A stretch of 44,537 nucleotides of DNA. Origin: Bacillota bacterium. Its GTDB lineage: Bacteria; Bacillota; Clostridia; Acetivibrionales; DSM-1351. The translations under genes and the position numbers were made by a program. A model generated the notes under the pieces. It worked only from the letters and a program-made list of their open reading frames with translations. It had not been told where the DNA came from and made no database searches. Within the stretch, counting starts at the first letter, position 1. Every line of letters begins with the position of its first letter. The stretch spans positions 1 to 44,537 of the forward strand of contig JAEYNY010000072.1 in NCBI GenBank assembly GCA_023412275.1, given 5' to 3'. Shown one piece after another: positions 35,611-44,350 of the stretch.

Positions 35611-36690
35611 ATGAATTTGAGAAAGATTATTGCAGGGGCGCTTTCAATGGCGATGGTAGCTTCAATGGCTATTGGATTCTCGGGTTGTGGGTCAAAGAGC
35701 AATGACAAGCTCGTTGGTGTTGCAATGCCTACAAAGTCATCGCAAAGATGGATTCAGGATGGCGACAACATGAAGAAACAGCTTGAAGCAAAAGGCTACA
35801 CTGTTGACTTGCAGTATGGAGAAGACAACATTGATAACCAGGTTGCACAGATTGAAAATATGATTTCAAAAGGTGCTAAAGTACTAGTTATTGCATCAAT
35901 TGATGGTTCTGCATTGACAGACGTATTGAAAAAAGCAGCGGACGCAGATATCAAAGTTATTGCATATGACCGTTTAATCAAGGGGTCTGAAAACGTAAGC
36001 TATTATGCAACATTTGATAACTACAAGGTTGGTGTTCAGCAAGCTACGTCATTAGTTAAAGGATTAGGAGCTGACACAAAGCCAGGTCCATTCAATATTG
36101 AATTATTTGGTGGTTCACCAGACGATAATAATGCATTCTTCTTCTATGATGGTGCTATGTCAGTGCTACAGCCACTAATCGATAAAGGAACATTAGTAGT
36201 CAAGAGTGGACAAACGGGTATGGATAAGGTTTCAACTCTTCGTTGGGATGCAGCAACAGCTCAGGCTCGTATGGATAACATATTAAGTGCAAACTATACA
36301 AGTGCTAAGCTTGACGGTGTTTTATCTCCATACGACGGTATATCAATAGGTATCCTTTCTTCACTTAAGAGTGTTGGTTACGGAACTGGTGACAAGAAGA
36401 TGCCAGTAGTAACAGGTCAGGATGCAGAGGTTGCATCAGTTAAATCAATCATTGCTGGTGAACAGTATTCAACAATATTCAAAGATACAAGAACTCTTGC
36501 TGAGAAATGTGTAAAGATGGTTGATGCAGTTATTTCAAATACTGAACCAGAAGTTAACGACACAAAGACTTATAACAACGGTGTAAAGGTTGTACCTTCA
36601 TTCCTTTGCGATCCAGTTCCAGTAGACAAGTCAAATTATAAGCAAATCCTAATTGACAGTGGATACTATAATGAAACAGACCTTAAATAA
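35611..36690 (+). CDS. chvE: Sugar-binding lipoprotein, ChvE type
   Basis: A 359-residue substrate-binding protein of a monosaccharide importer. The signal peptide ends in a lipobox with the lipid-bearing cysteine at 26 (FSGCGSK), so it is anchored to the outer face of the membrane. The periplasmic-binding fold of the xylose/ChvE group is seen in VGVAMPTKSSQRWIQDG, KVIAYDRLI and GVLSPYDGISIGIL. Strong GAGGAGGG before the ATG and codon use richer than its neighbours suggest high expression. It heads an operon with an ATPase and a permease. The sugar (xylose, glucose, galactose or arabinose are known for the family) cannot be fixed here. Confidence 0.85.
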   Translation: MNLRKIIAGALSMAMVASMAIGFSGCGSKSNDKLVGVAMPTKSSQRWIQDGDNMKKQLEAKGYTVDLQYGEDNIDNQVAQIENMISKGAKVLVIASIDGSALTDVLKKAADADIKVIAYDRLIKGSENVSYYATFDNYKVGVQQATSLVKGLGADTKPGPFNIELFGGSPDDNNAFFFYDGAMSVLQPLIDKGTLVVKSGQTGMDKVSTLRWDAATAQARMDNILSANYTSAKLDGVLSPYDGISIGILSSLKSVGYGTGDKKMPVVTGQDAEVASVKSIIAGEQYSTIFKDTRTLAEKCVKMVDAVISNTEPEVNDTKTYNNGVKVVPSFLCDPVPVDKSNYKQILIDSGYYNETDLK

Positions 36691-36709
36691 TAGCACCTCT
36701 TTAAATAAT

Positions 36710-36753
36710 ATATATGAAGTACGCCATGCAATAGCTTGGCATACTTCATATAT
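36710..36753 (+). terminator. Long intercistronic hairpin after the binding-protein gene
   Basis: The 5' arm 36710-36726 pairs with 36737-36753 at 16 of 17 positions (one C-A mismatch) around a 10-base loop. No T run follows. It probably lets most transcripts end or be stabilised after the binding-protein gene, giving more of it than of the membrane parts. Confidence 0.65.
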
Positions 36754-36800
36754 CCAAAAAAGATGCAATTGTACAAACCAATGGATAGGGAGCTGAGAGG

Positions 36801-38336
36801 ATGTCTGATTTAATACTTGAAATGAGGAATATAACTAAGGCGTTTTCAAGCATCAAAGCACTGGATAATGTAAATTTGGAAGTTAAGAATGGTGAAATAC
36901 ATGCTTTGGTTGGAGAGAACGGAGCGGGTAAGTCAACTCTAATGAACGTATTAAGTGGGATTTACCCATATGGAACCTATACAGGTGATATTGTTTTTGG
37001 GGGGAAGGTATGCCAATTTAAGGAGATAAAAGACAGCGAAAGGCTTGGGATAGTAATTATACATCAAGAGCTCGCCTTGATTCCTTATTTATCAATTGCC
37101 GAAAATGTTTTTTTGGGTAATGAACAGGGAAAAACTGGGATCATAGATTGGAATCAGACAACGACAAAAACGAAAGAAATTTTAGATCTCGTGGGGTTAC
37201 ACGAAAATCCAAGTACGCTGATAACAAATATTGGCGTTGGTAAGCAGCAGTTAGTTGAAATTGCAAGAGCACTTGCAAAGGATGTTAAGCTGTTGATTCT
37301 TGATGAACCGACAGCAGCACTTAATGATGAAGAAAGCAATAAGCTTTTAGAACTGCTAAATAACCTTAGAACAAAAGGAATTACATCAATTCTTATATCA
37401 CATAAACTAAACGAAGTTTCAAAGGTAGCAGACCAGATTACCGTCATCCGCGATGGTAAAACTATCGAAACACTTGAAAAAGGTGTAGATGAAATAAGTG
37501 AAGACAGGATAATCAAAGGCATGGTTGGACGCGATATGTCCCACCGTTTCCCAATAAGAGAGCCTAAAATCGGCGATGTCATTATGGAAGTTGAGAATTG
37601 GAATGTAACACATTCTCTCCATGAGGATCGAAAAGTAATAAATAACGTTAATATTAATATCCGAAGCGGTGAGATAGTAGGTCTTGCCGGACTAATGGGA
37701 GCCGGAAGAACAGAGCTTGCAATGAGTATTTTCGGAAGGAGCTACGGCAAAAAAATAACCGGAACTATTAAGCTCAAGGGTAAGCCGGTTGAACTTACTA
37801 CAGTAAGTAAGGCTATAGATGCTGGTCTTGCTTATGTAACCGAAGACAGAAAGAATTATGGTCTTGTTCTTATAGATAACATTAAAAATAATATCACAAT
37901 GGCAAATCTACAGAAGGTAAGTAAAAATTCTGTAGTTGGCGATCAGGACGAAAACATGGTTGCACATGATTTTCGCAAAAAGTTTAACATCAAATCATCC
38001 AGCATATTACAAAAGACAGGCAATCTGAGCGGCGGAAATCAACAGAAGGTTGTACTGAGTAAATGGGTATTTACCGATCCTGAAGTCTTGATTCTTGATG
38101 AGCCTACACGAGGTATAGATGTTGGTGCAAAATATGAAATATACACTATAATAAACCAACTTGCTGATGAGGGTAAATCAATTGTTGTAATATCTTCTGA
38201 AATGCCGGAATTATTAGGGTTATGCGATAGAATTTATGTCGTAACTGAAGGCGAAATTGCCGGAGAGCTTTCACGTGAAGAGGCAAGCCAGGAGAGCATT
38301 ATGAAATGTATTATGAATCATACAAAGGGGGTATAA
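36801..38336 (+). CDS. mmsA: Monosaccharide ABC transporter ATP-binding protein
   Basis: A 511-residue tandem ATPase. Domain 1 has Walker A GENGAGKST, signature IGVGKQQLVEIARAL and Walker B LLILDEPTAAL. Domain 2 has the degenerate GLMGAGRTE, signature LSGGNQQKVVLSKW and VLILDEPTRGIDV. The insertions fit the MmsA/GguA/XylG group that works with ChvE-like binding proteins. GAGAGG precedes the ATG. The permease gene follows two bases after its stop. It powers sugar import. Confidence 0.87.
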   Translation: MSDLILEMRNITKAFSSIKALDNVNLEVKNGEIHALVGENGAGKSTLMNVLSGIYPYGTYTGDIVFGGKVCQFKEIKDSERLGIVIIHQELALIPYLSIAENVFLGNEQGKTGIIDWNQTTTKTKEILDLVGLHENPSTLITNIGVGKQQLVEIARALAKDVKLLILDEPTAALNDEESNKLLELLNNLRTKGITSILISHKLNEVSKVADQITVIRDGKTIETLEKGVDEISEDRIIKGMVGRDMSHRFPIREPKIGDVIMEVENWNVTHSLHEDRKVINNVNINIRSGEIVGLAGLMGAGRTELAMSIFGRSYGKKITGTIKLKGKPVELTTVSKAIDAGLAYVTEDRKNYGLVLIDNIKNNITMANLQKVSKNSVVGDQDENMVAHDFRKKFNIKSSSILQKTGNLSGGNQQKVVLSKWVFTDPEVLILDEPTRGIDVGAKYEIYTIINQLADEGKSIVVISSEMPELLGLCDRIYVVTEGEIAGELSREEASQESIMKCIMNHTKGV

Positions 38337-38338
38337 AG

Positions 38339-39511
38339 ATGAACAATATTAAATCCTTTATTAAAAACAATGTAAGACAATATGCAATGGCAGTGGCGTT
38401 AGTTGTTATAATGGTCTTGTTTCAGTTCCTTACAGATGGTATACTTTTCAAGCCGCTAAATATTACTAACCTGGTACTACAAAATAGTTACGTTTTGATT
38501 CTTGGTATTGGAATGCTGCTGGTTATACTTACAGGAAATGTTGACCTTTCAGTAGGATCTGTGGCAGCATTTATAGGCGCTATATCTGCAATATTAATGA
38601 TTGAAATGAAGATGCCGGTTATACCAACGGTTTTAATATGTCTTGTTATTGGTGCATTGGTCGGAGCATGGCAGGGCTTTTGGATTGCATACATAAGAAT
38701 TCCTGCATTTATTGTTACTCTGGCAGGCATGTTGATTTTCAGAGGCTTCACAATGACACTGCTTAATGGAAAAACGTTATCGCCATATGATAAATCATTC
38801 CAGGCAATGGCAAATGGATTTCTCCTTTCTGATACATTGAAGGTCAATGGGATTAACATGATAGCTGTAATTACAGGCTTGCTGCTATCGCTTGTATTTA
38901 TTTTCATGGAATACAGAAGCTTAAAGAATAAGAAAAAATATAACTTTGAAACTATACCGCTTTCACTTACTATTGCAAAGGTATCAGTTATTATAATAGC
39001 TATAAATCTTCTTACATTCAGTTTAGCTTCCTACAAGGGTATTCCTATAGTTCTAATTCTTATCGTTGGACTTATTGTAATATATACCTTCATTACACAG
39101 AAGACTATAGCTGGACGTCATATCTATGCATTAGGCGGAAATGAAAAAGCAGCTAAGCTTTCAGGTATTAAGACAAAGAGAGTAATGTTCTGGGTATATG
39201 TAAATATGGGATTGCTCGCAGCGGTTTCGGGACTAATAGTTGCAGGACGTCTCAATGCTGCTACGCCTAAAGCAGGTGTTAACTTCGAACTTGATGCAAT
39301 AGCTGCATGCTTTATAGGTGGCGCATCCTCATCAGGTGGTATTGGTACCATTATAGGAGCGATAATAGGAGCTCTTGTTATGGGTGTATTGAACAACGGT
39401 ATGTCAATCATGGGAGTTGGAATAGATTTGCAGCAATCAATTAAAGGTTTCGTATTACTTGCTGCTGTAGCGTTTGATGTTTACACAAAATCAAAGGCAA
39501 ATAATGATTAA
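38339..39511 (+). CDS. mmsB: Monosaccharide ABC transporter permease
   Basis: A 390-residue inner-membrane permease of the branched-chain/ribose type (BPD_transp_2), with about ten helices. The family marks are ILTGNVDLSVGSVAAF near the N-terminal third and the cytoplasmic coupling stretch GRHIYALGGNEKAAKLSGI. The ATG at 38339 has GGGGG seven bases upstream and is preferred to an in-frame ATG at 38306 inside the ATPase gene. The operon ends with a terminator 18 bases later. Confidence 0.87.
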   Translation: MNNIKSFIKNNVRQYAMAVALVVIMVLFQFLTDGILFKPLNITNLVLQNSYVLILGIGMLLVILTGNVDLSVGSVAAFIGAISAILMIEMKMPVIPTVLICLVIGALVGAWQGFWIAYIRIPAFIVTLAGMLIFRGFTMTLLNGKTLSPYDKSFQAMANGFLLSDTLKVNGINMIAVITGLLLSLVFIFMEYRSLKNKKKYNFETIPLSLTIAKVSVIIIAINLLTFSLASYKGIPIVLILIVGLIVIYTFITQKTIAGRHIYALGGNEKAAKLSGIKTKRVMFWVYVNMGLLAAVSGLIVAGRLNAATPKAGVNFELDAIAACFIGGASSSGGIGTIIGAIIGALVMGVLNNGMSIMGVGIDLQQSIKGFVLLAAVAFDVYTKSKANND

Positions 39512-39522
39512 TAAATAGTTTT

Positions 39523-39572
39523 GTACCGAAAAGGTACGAATAGGAGTCTAATCTCTTAAGCGTACCTTTTTT
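39523..39572 (+). terminator. Terminator of the sugar operon with an alternative hairpin
   Basis: AAAAGGTACG (39529-39538) pairs with CGTACCTTTT (39561-39570), followed by TT. Upstream GTACC (39523-39527) can instead pair with GGTAC (39533-39537), which would break the terminator stem. Confidence 0.7.
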
Positions 39573-39574
39573 GT

Positions 39575-39660
39575 GTGCGCCTAGCATGGACGCAATCTAA
39601 CGGGTGAAAGTTCCGAGTGCGGGTTAATAGTGCCAAGCACATAGTCAAGAGGGTTGTTTG
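39575..39660 (+). mobile_element. 5' fragment of a group II intron
   Basis: The sequence begins with GTGCGCCTAGCATGG, the classic 5' end of bacterial group II introns (GUGYG...), and goes on with the domain I pattern GGGTGAAAGTTCCGAG and TTAATAGTGCC. TGCG (39576-39579) pairs with CGCA (39591-39594). After about 85 bases the homology stops; there is no reverse transcriptase and no domain V here. It starts three bases after the terminator's T run. Confidence 0.65.
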
Positions 39661-39895
39661 GTGCAAAAATAATTTCTGTGATAGCATATACAGTATACAT
39701 GGACAGTACATCCAAAAACTGAACACTTTTTTCATCAACTATACATAACTGCACAGACAATTTCGGCTTGAAAATAGGCAGATTCCTTTTGGTATTTAAC
39801 AGTCTATAGTAGGATTTTTACAAACATGATATATTTAGTTTATATTTGTTTGAAAGTTCATACTTAATTATTCATAAAAGTAGGAGGACGTAGCG
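39661..39895. other. Stretch of short repeats and phage debris before the GNAT gene
   Basis: Holds the second copy of a 21-base repeat (39670-39690, also at 32036) and a 27-base piece (39754-39780) that recurs at 41379 and reads DNFGLKIG as in a phage tape-measure protein. No gene is supported. Confidence 0.5.
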
Positions 39896-40369
39896 ATGAA
39901 TGCAAGAATGGCAAATCATAATGATGTTGATACGCTTATAAAGGTTAGGTTCGATTATTTCGCTGCTGAAAAATTGGAAATAACTGATGATAAGAGAGAT
40001 TTGATTAGTTCTCAATTAAAAGAGTATTACTCAAAACACTTGAATCTTGATTTTTTTGTTGCTTTTATTGAAGATGATAGTGGAAATATTGTATCGACAG
40101 CATTCTTAGTAATTTTTGAAAAGCCTGCAAATTTATCCTGGACAACAGGTAAAACAGGAATGATTCTCAATGTTCACACTTATCCTAAATATCGTAAAAT
40201 GGGATATGCTACAAAGACAATGAATTTACTGATTAAAGAGGCAATAAATCAAAATTTATCTTATATCGAACTATCGGCATCAGAATTAGGAAAACCATTA
40301 TATAAAAAGTTAGGTTTTCAAGAATTTGGACCTTCTCATTTTACAGAAATGAAAATGTATTTGCTCTAA
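39896..40369 (+). CDS. GNAT family N-acetyltransferase
   Basis: A 157-residue acetyl-CoA-dependent acetyltransferase. The acetyl-CoA binding motif A is seen in LNVHTYPKYRKMGYATKTMN (about residues 90-109), followed by the motif B region GKPLYKKLGFQEFGPSHFTEM near the C-terminus. AGGAGG eight bases before the ATG supports the start. The substrate is unknown; the family includes antibiotic and protein acetyltransferases. It is the only intact gene in a stretch of element debris and its composition is AT-rich like the flanking debris, so it is probably acquired cargo. Confidence 0.85.
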   Translation: MNARMANHNDVDTLIKVRFDYFAAEKLEITDDKRDLISSQLKEYYSKHLNLDFFVAFIEDDSGNIVSTAFLVIFEKPANLSWTTGKTGMILNVHTYPKYRKMGYATKTMNLLIKEAINQNLSYIELSASELGKPLYKKLGFQEFGPSHFTEMKMYLL

Positions 40370-40559
40370 CTATTGAAGTGCTCTATTATAAATAATTTTC
40401 TAAGGCGCTCTTTAATGGGAGTTAAAAGATGTTTATTGATGATGTAATTCCTTTTGGTGTTTAGTTTCATTAAAGATTTCCTACGTAATATAATTAATTC
40501 GTATTTGTTTTATATAGCGAAAGAAAGACAATTGTATTATAAGTGGAAGGAATAAAAGT

Positions 40560-41248
40560 ATGAACTATAGTGATGTACAGCAAGTTGCTAAAAATACAAT
40601 GAGTTATTTAGAAGATAAGATTAAGCAAGGTATGACCGTAAAGCAAATAGTTAAGATGGCAGAAGATTATATGTTATATTCGGGTATATTATCTTTTTGG
40701 TACTATGGAATAGGTGCATTTGTTTTTGCAGGTGAAGATACGGTTCTCTCAATTTCTGGGCGTGATTATAATCCTTCAGACCGAGTAATTGCAAAAAATG
40801 ATATTGTAACAATTGATTTAAGTCCTCAATTTCAAAATATATGGGGAGATTATTCACGAACATTGATTATCGAAGATGGAATAGTTGTTAAAAATCATGA
40901 TTATATATCAAATCAAGAGTTTAGAGATGGCTTGATAATTGAAAAAGCGCTTCATTCTAAATTGTTTAAGTTAGTATCACCAGATATGACATTTGAAGAA
41001 TTATATTTTTTTATGAACGATCAAATCAAGTATTTAGGATACAATAATTTGGATTTCTTAGGGAACTTGGGGCATTCAATTGAAACAGAAAAAAATAATG
41101 ACTTTACATTGAAAAGGGAAATAAAACAAGGCTTTCAGCCGCTTCGATGTTTACATTTGAACCTCATATAAGAAAAAGTGACTCTAAATTTGGTTTTAAA
41201 ATGGAAAGTATATATTATTTTAAGGATGGATTTCTAATTGAACTATAA
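40560..41248 (+). pseudogene. M24 family peptidase (Xaa-Pro aminopeptidase-like), frameshifted
   Basis: A creatinase/aminopeptidase-fold protein. Metal ligands can be seen in TIDLSPQFQNIWGDYSR (two aspartates) and GHSIE (histidine). The first frame stops at 41169-41171 after QPLRCLHLNLI, but another frame from about 41145 gives FTFEPHIRKSDSKFGFKMES and ends at 41248. FEPHI carries a further metal-binding glutamate. A single-base shift near 41140 therefore separates the last ligand from the rest. It is either a broken gene or a sequence error. GGAAGG precedes the ATG. Confidence 0.72.
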
Positions 41249-41377
41249 AAGTTATCAGCAGGATCTCGCATTATTTATAAAAAGCACATTCCTTTAATAA
41301 TGTTTATAATTTTCTCAGGCACTATTTAACAGAGTGTCTTTTCTTATGCCTTAAGCCAGAAAGGAAGTGGTATACTG

Positions 41378-41834
41378 GCAGACAATTTCGGCCTGAAAAT
41401 AGGCATTAATGGTGAGTTCCAAAGATGCACTAAAGATTATAAACCAGAGCTTTAAGGTTCTGATATGAGCATTGTTTCTTCACAGCTTGATAGGCAGGAT
41501 AAATCAATTGAGGCATTAACTACAAGAAAGCAGGTACTTTACAAGGGAATAGCTACCCAAAAGGAAAAGGTAGCTACCCTTAAAAAGCATCACTGAATGC
41601 AGCCACCTCCTTTAACGAGAATAACAAGCGAACTCGGGCAGCGGCATTGATGAAGCAGAGAAGAAGATCAAGGAGTTTGACAGTGAAGTTAAGGAGACAG
41701 CGGATACGGAAGATAATGCAGGAAACCGCTTTGAAAAGTTAGGAGGTATTTTAAAGGGAATCGGCGTGGAAATGGGTGCAGCACTTGTCGGAACAGGTGC
41801 CGCTGCTTCCAGTTGTTCCGGCAAAGCAAACTAA
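41378..41834 (+). pseudogene. Phage tail tape-measure protein remnant
   Basis: Pieces in shifting frames read DNFGLKIGINGEFQ, KIINQSFKVL, MSIVSSQLDRQDKSIEALTT and KEKVATLKK. Later pieces read EAEKKIKEFDSEVKE and FEKLGGILKGIGVEMGAALV. This is the start of a phage tail tape-measure protein with its coiled coil and first hydrophobic segment. Several frameshifts and stops, and an abrupt end near 41834, make it a clear remnant. A short copy of its first codons lies at 39754. Confidence 0.72.
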
Positions 41835-42444
41835 TTAAGGACGAATGCCCTTTACAAATTATTTACAGCAATTGTGTAATTATTTGACAGGGGATACAAA
41901 TTTAAACTAAAATTACAAATAAAGTTGACAAATTATGTATATAAGTTATAATACTGGTATAAAAAGTAAGTTTTAAAAAAGTTATTTAAGATTATGATGT
42001 TAATCAAAAAAGTAATTTTGGAATTATAAATGTTATATATATAGAAAACAAAGTTATTTCCATAAGAATTTTTAAATTACTAAACCCTTATATTTGTGTG
42101 TATTATTGCTTCAACAGGATTTAATATGGTTTTCCGCTCTATGTTTCAATATTCTCAAAACCTTTAAAGCTTAAATTACAATATTTTAATAATACAAATT
42201 TTTCGGAAATCATGAGCATTTCAATGTGTACTGGAAATATATTGAAAGTATGCGACAAGGGGACTTTCATAGTTGTCACATTTTTATTTACGTTTTTAAC
42301 ATAACTAAACTAGAAATTAAAAAATACGCTAATGATTTCCTAAATAACATTTAATGTTACTTGGAATTCATATAGAACCATTTAAAGTAATTATGGCCAT
42401 GATTTACATTTAAAATGGAAAATAATTTGAGAGGAGGTTATTGT
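41835..42444. other. Long AT-rich region upstream of the RiPP precursor
   Basis: No gene. It contains a consensus promoter at 41925-41952 and a second TTGACA at 41884. The remaining 490 bases to the precursor ATG are very AT-rich without an obvious riboswitch, so either the leader is long or a nearer promoter was missed. Confidence 0.5.
41925..41952 (+). promoter_or_regulatory. Consensus promoter upstream of the RiPP cluster
   Basis: Perfect TTGACA (41925-41930), a 16-base spacer and perfect TATAAT (41947-41952). The first gene downstream on this strand is the precursor at 42445. Confidence 0.55.
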
Positions 42445-42615
42445 ATGAATAAGTTGCGTAAAAAATTGATTACAGAAACAGAAACTATAGAGGCATATCA
42501 GTACGAGTGTAATTCAACCTGTCTTTATAATTGCTCCGCTCCATGCAGCGCTCATGCGTATGCTAGTGTTGAAGCGAGAGAAAGCAGTGCGTGGTATCAA
42601 GTTGCAATTTTATAA
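42445..42615 (+). CDS. Cys-rich RiPP precursor peptide (CLI_3235-like)
   Basis: A 56-residue peptide. The leader MNKLRKKLITETETIEAY resembles the clostridial CLI_3235-type bacteriocin precursors as I remember them. The core has four cysteines at 22, 26, 30 and 34, each separated by exactly three residues (NST, LYN, SAP), followed by an alanine/serine-rich tail ending WYQVAIL. AGGAGG seven bases before the ATG at 42445 fixes the start; an upstream in-frame ATG at 42415 has no site. The next gene is a radical SAM/SPASM maturase of the type that cross-links cysteines in such peptides. The product is probably a thioether-bridged peptide (ranthipeptide or sactipeptide). The bridge pattern is not readable from sequence. 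Confidence 0.82.
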   Translation: MNKLRKKLITETETIEAYQYECNSTCLYNCSAPCSAHAYASVEARESSAWYQVAIL

Positions 42616-42752
42616 TAGCAATAGAAATTTAAAAACATACAGTAACAATTAATGGAACTTATGTATTTTACTGAAAGAATGCATTGTAAAAGATTTTGCT
42701 TTTACCTATTTACGTTGAGTAGGAGAGTGTACATCTTCTGAGAGTACTAACT

Positions 42753-42800
42753 ATAAATATCATCCGTTGCAAGATTTGATTTTCAACGGATGATATTTAT
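42753..42800 (+). terminator. Perfect 17-bp hairpin between precursor and maturase genes
   Basis: ATAAATATCATCCGTTG (42753-42769) pairs exactly with 42784-42800 around a 14-base loop. It is followed by TTAATAA rather than a T run, so it is a partial terminator or an mRNA stabiliser that keeps precursor levels above maturase levels. Confidence 0.7.
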
Positions 42801-42864
42801 TAATAACAGTAACTTTCTTTATAGATGAGTATATCTCAAAACAAATGGCTTTAAAGGAGGAACT

Positions 42865-44316
42865 ATGAGCTCAGATAAACCTTTTATTCATCTATTTCAA
42901 ACACCAGGGGGATATTATCTATTTGATGTCAATACCAACTATATTTTGAAAATTACTAGTCGTATTTATGAAAAGCTTTGGGGAGTATTAAAGGATAAAC
43001 AGGACATTGTTGATATTGAGCAGGATGCAGATATTATTTATTTAAGGAATAATGGTTTTTTATTAAATAAACGAGTATCCGAGATATCACATCCTGCAAG
43101 TGATACATTAAAATATTATCTCAACAGGAAAGTTGAGATGGCTACGTTACAGATAACAAGAAATTGTAACCTAAGATGTTCTTATTGTGCTTACTCAGGT
43201 AAATACTTCAATCGTACCCATGAAAATAAAACGATGACTTTTGAAACTGCCAAAAAAGCTATTGATTTTTTGATAAATCATTCAACTGATACACAACGTA
43301 TAAATTTGGGATTTTACGGAGGAGAGCCTTTACTCGAATTTGATCTGATTAAAAAGTGTATAGAATATGCCGAAGAAATGGCAGAAGGCAAAAATATCAG
43401 CTTTAATCTGACTACAAATGGAACACTTCTCACAGAAGAAATTGTTGATTATTTTGTAAATCATAACTTGAATGCTACTATAAGCCTTGATGGTAATAAA
43501 GAAGCACATGATAAAAACAGGAGATTCTCAGCTAATGGAGAGGGTACCTTTGATGCAATCATGAAAAATATGGAAATGATAAAGGTGAAATATCCTGATT
43601 ACATAAAAAAAATGTTTATTAATATTGTAATGGATACTGAAAATGATTTTGGATGTATTAACGAATTCTTTTTTAATTCTGATATTCTTAACGATTCAAT
43701 TATGACTTCAACATATATAAGTGATAATTATATAAAAGATTCCTATAAGCCTGAGGAGAATTTTATTGTAAAGCGCCAATATGAGACCTTTAAAATGTAT
43801 CTGTCAAAAATCAAAAGGCTTGATGAACAATATGTCTCTAAGATTATATCAAGTGAGTACAGTATTTTAAAGGTAAAAATGGATGAGGATTGGAGCAAAA
43901 TGAAAAATCTGCCTGATAAGGCACATCCGGGGGGGCCATGTATTGCAGGAGCAAATAGATTGTTTATTGATGTTAACGGAAATATGCTTCCTTGTGAAAA
44001 GGTAAGTGAAAATTCCGATGTAATGAAAATTGGGCATGTTGATTATGGCTTTGATATAAATAAAGTTAGGAATATTATGAATATTGGACAATTAAGTAAA
44101 GAAAACTGCAAGAATTGTTGGGCTTTTAGACATTGTCAGTTATGTGCTGCTTCAGCAGATAACATAACAGAGCTCTCTAAAGAAAAGAAATTGTCTGGTT
44201 GCACAAGAGTAAAAAGAGTTCTGGAAAGCGAATTGAAGGATTATTGTGTATTAAGGGAACTAGGACATGACTTTGATGAAAATAATATTCCGGTTTTAGA
44301 CATGGTATCCATTTAG
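42865..44316 (+). CDS. ccpM: Radical SAM/SPASM Cys-rich peptide maturase
   Basis: A 483-residue iron-sulfur enzyme. The N-terminal 85 residues resemble a peptide-recognition (RRE-like) domain. The radical SAM motif is C101-x3-C105-x2-C108 (CNLRCSYC), followed by GFYGGEPLLEF. The C-terminal SPASM domain for auxiliary clusters has C359 (GGPCIAG), C377 (LPCEK), C415 and C418 (NCKNC), then C424, C427 and a final cysteine in LSGCTR. This layout fits CcpM, the maturase paired with CLI_3235-type precursors. AGGAGG four bases before the ATG supports the start. It should install thioether bonds on the upstream peptide. The next gene begins 34 bases after its stop. Confidence 0.88.
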   Translation: MSSDKPFIHLFQTPGGYYLFDVNTNYILKITSRIYEKLWGVLKDKQDIVDIEQDADIIYLRNNGFLLNKRVSEISHPASDTLKYYLNRKVEMATLQITRNCNLRCSYCAYSGKYFNRTHENKTMTFETAKKAIDFLINHSTDTQRINLGFYGGEPLLEFDLIKKCIEYAEEMAEGKNISFNLTTNGTLLTEEIVDYFVNHNLNATISLDGNKEAHDKNRRFSANGEGTFDAIMKNMEMIKVKYPDYIKKMFINIVMDTENDFGCINEFFFNSDILNDSIMTSTYISDNYIKDSYKPEENFIVKRQYETFKMYLSKIKRLDEQYVSKIISSEYSILKVKMDEDWSKMKNLPDKAHPGGPCIAGANRLFIDVNGNMLPCEKVSENSDVMKIGHVDYGFDINKVRNIMNIGQLSKENCKNCWAFRHCQLCAASADNITELSKEKKLSGCTRVKRVLESELKDYCVLRELGHDFDENNIPVLDMVSI

Positions 44317-44350
44317 TATATTTAATGAATTTAGTTTTGGGGGAAAACAT

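Noticed and set aside
39556..39738. 60-codon minus-strand frame
   Set aside because: It runs antisense over the group II intron fragment and repeats; no ribosome-binding site and no protein-like pattern.
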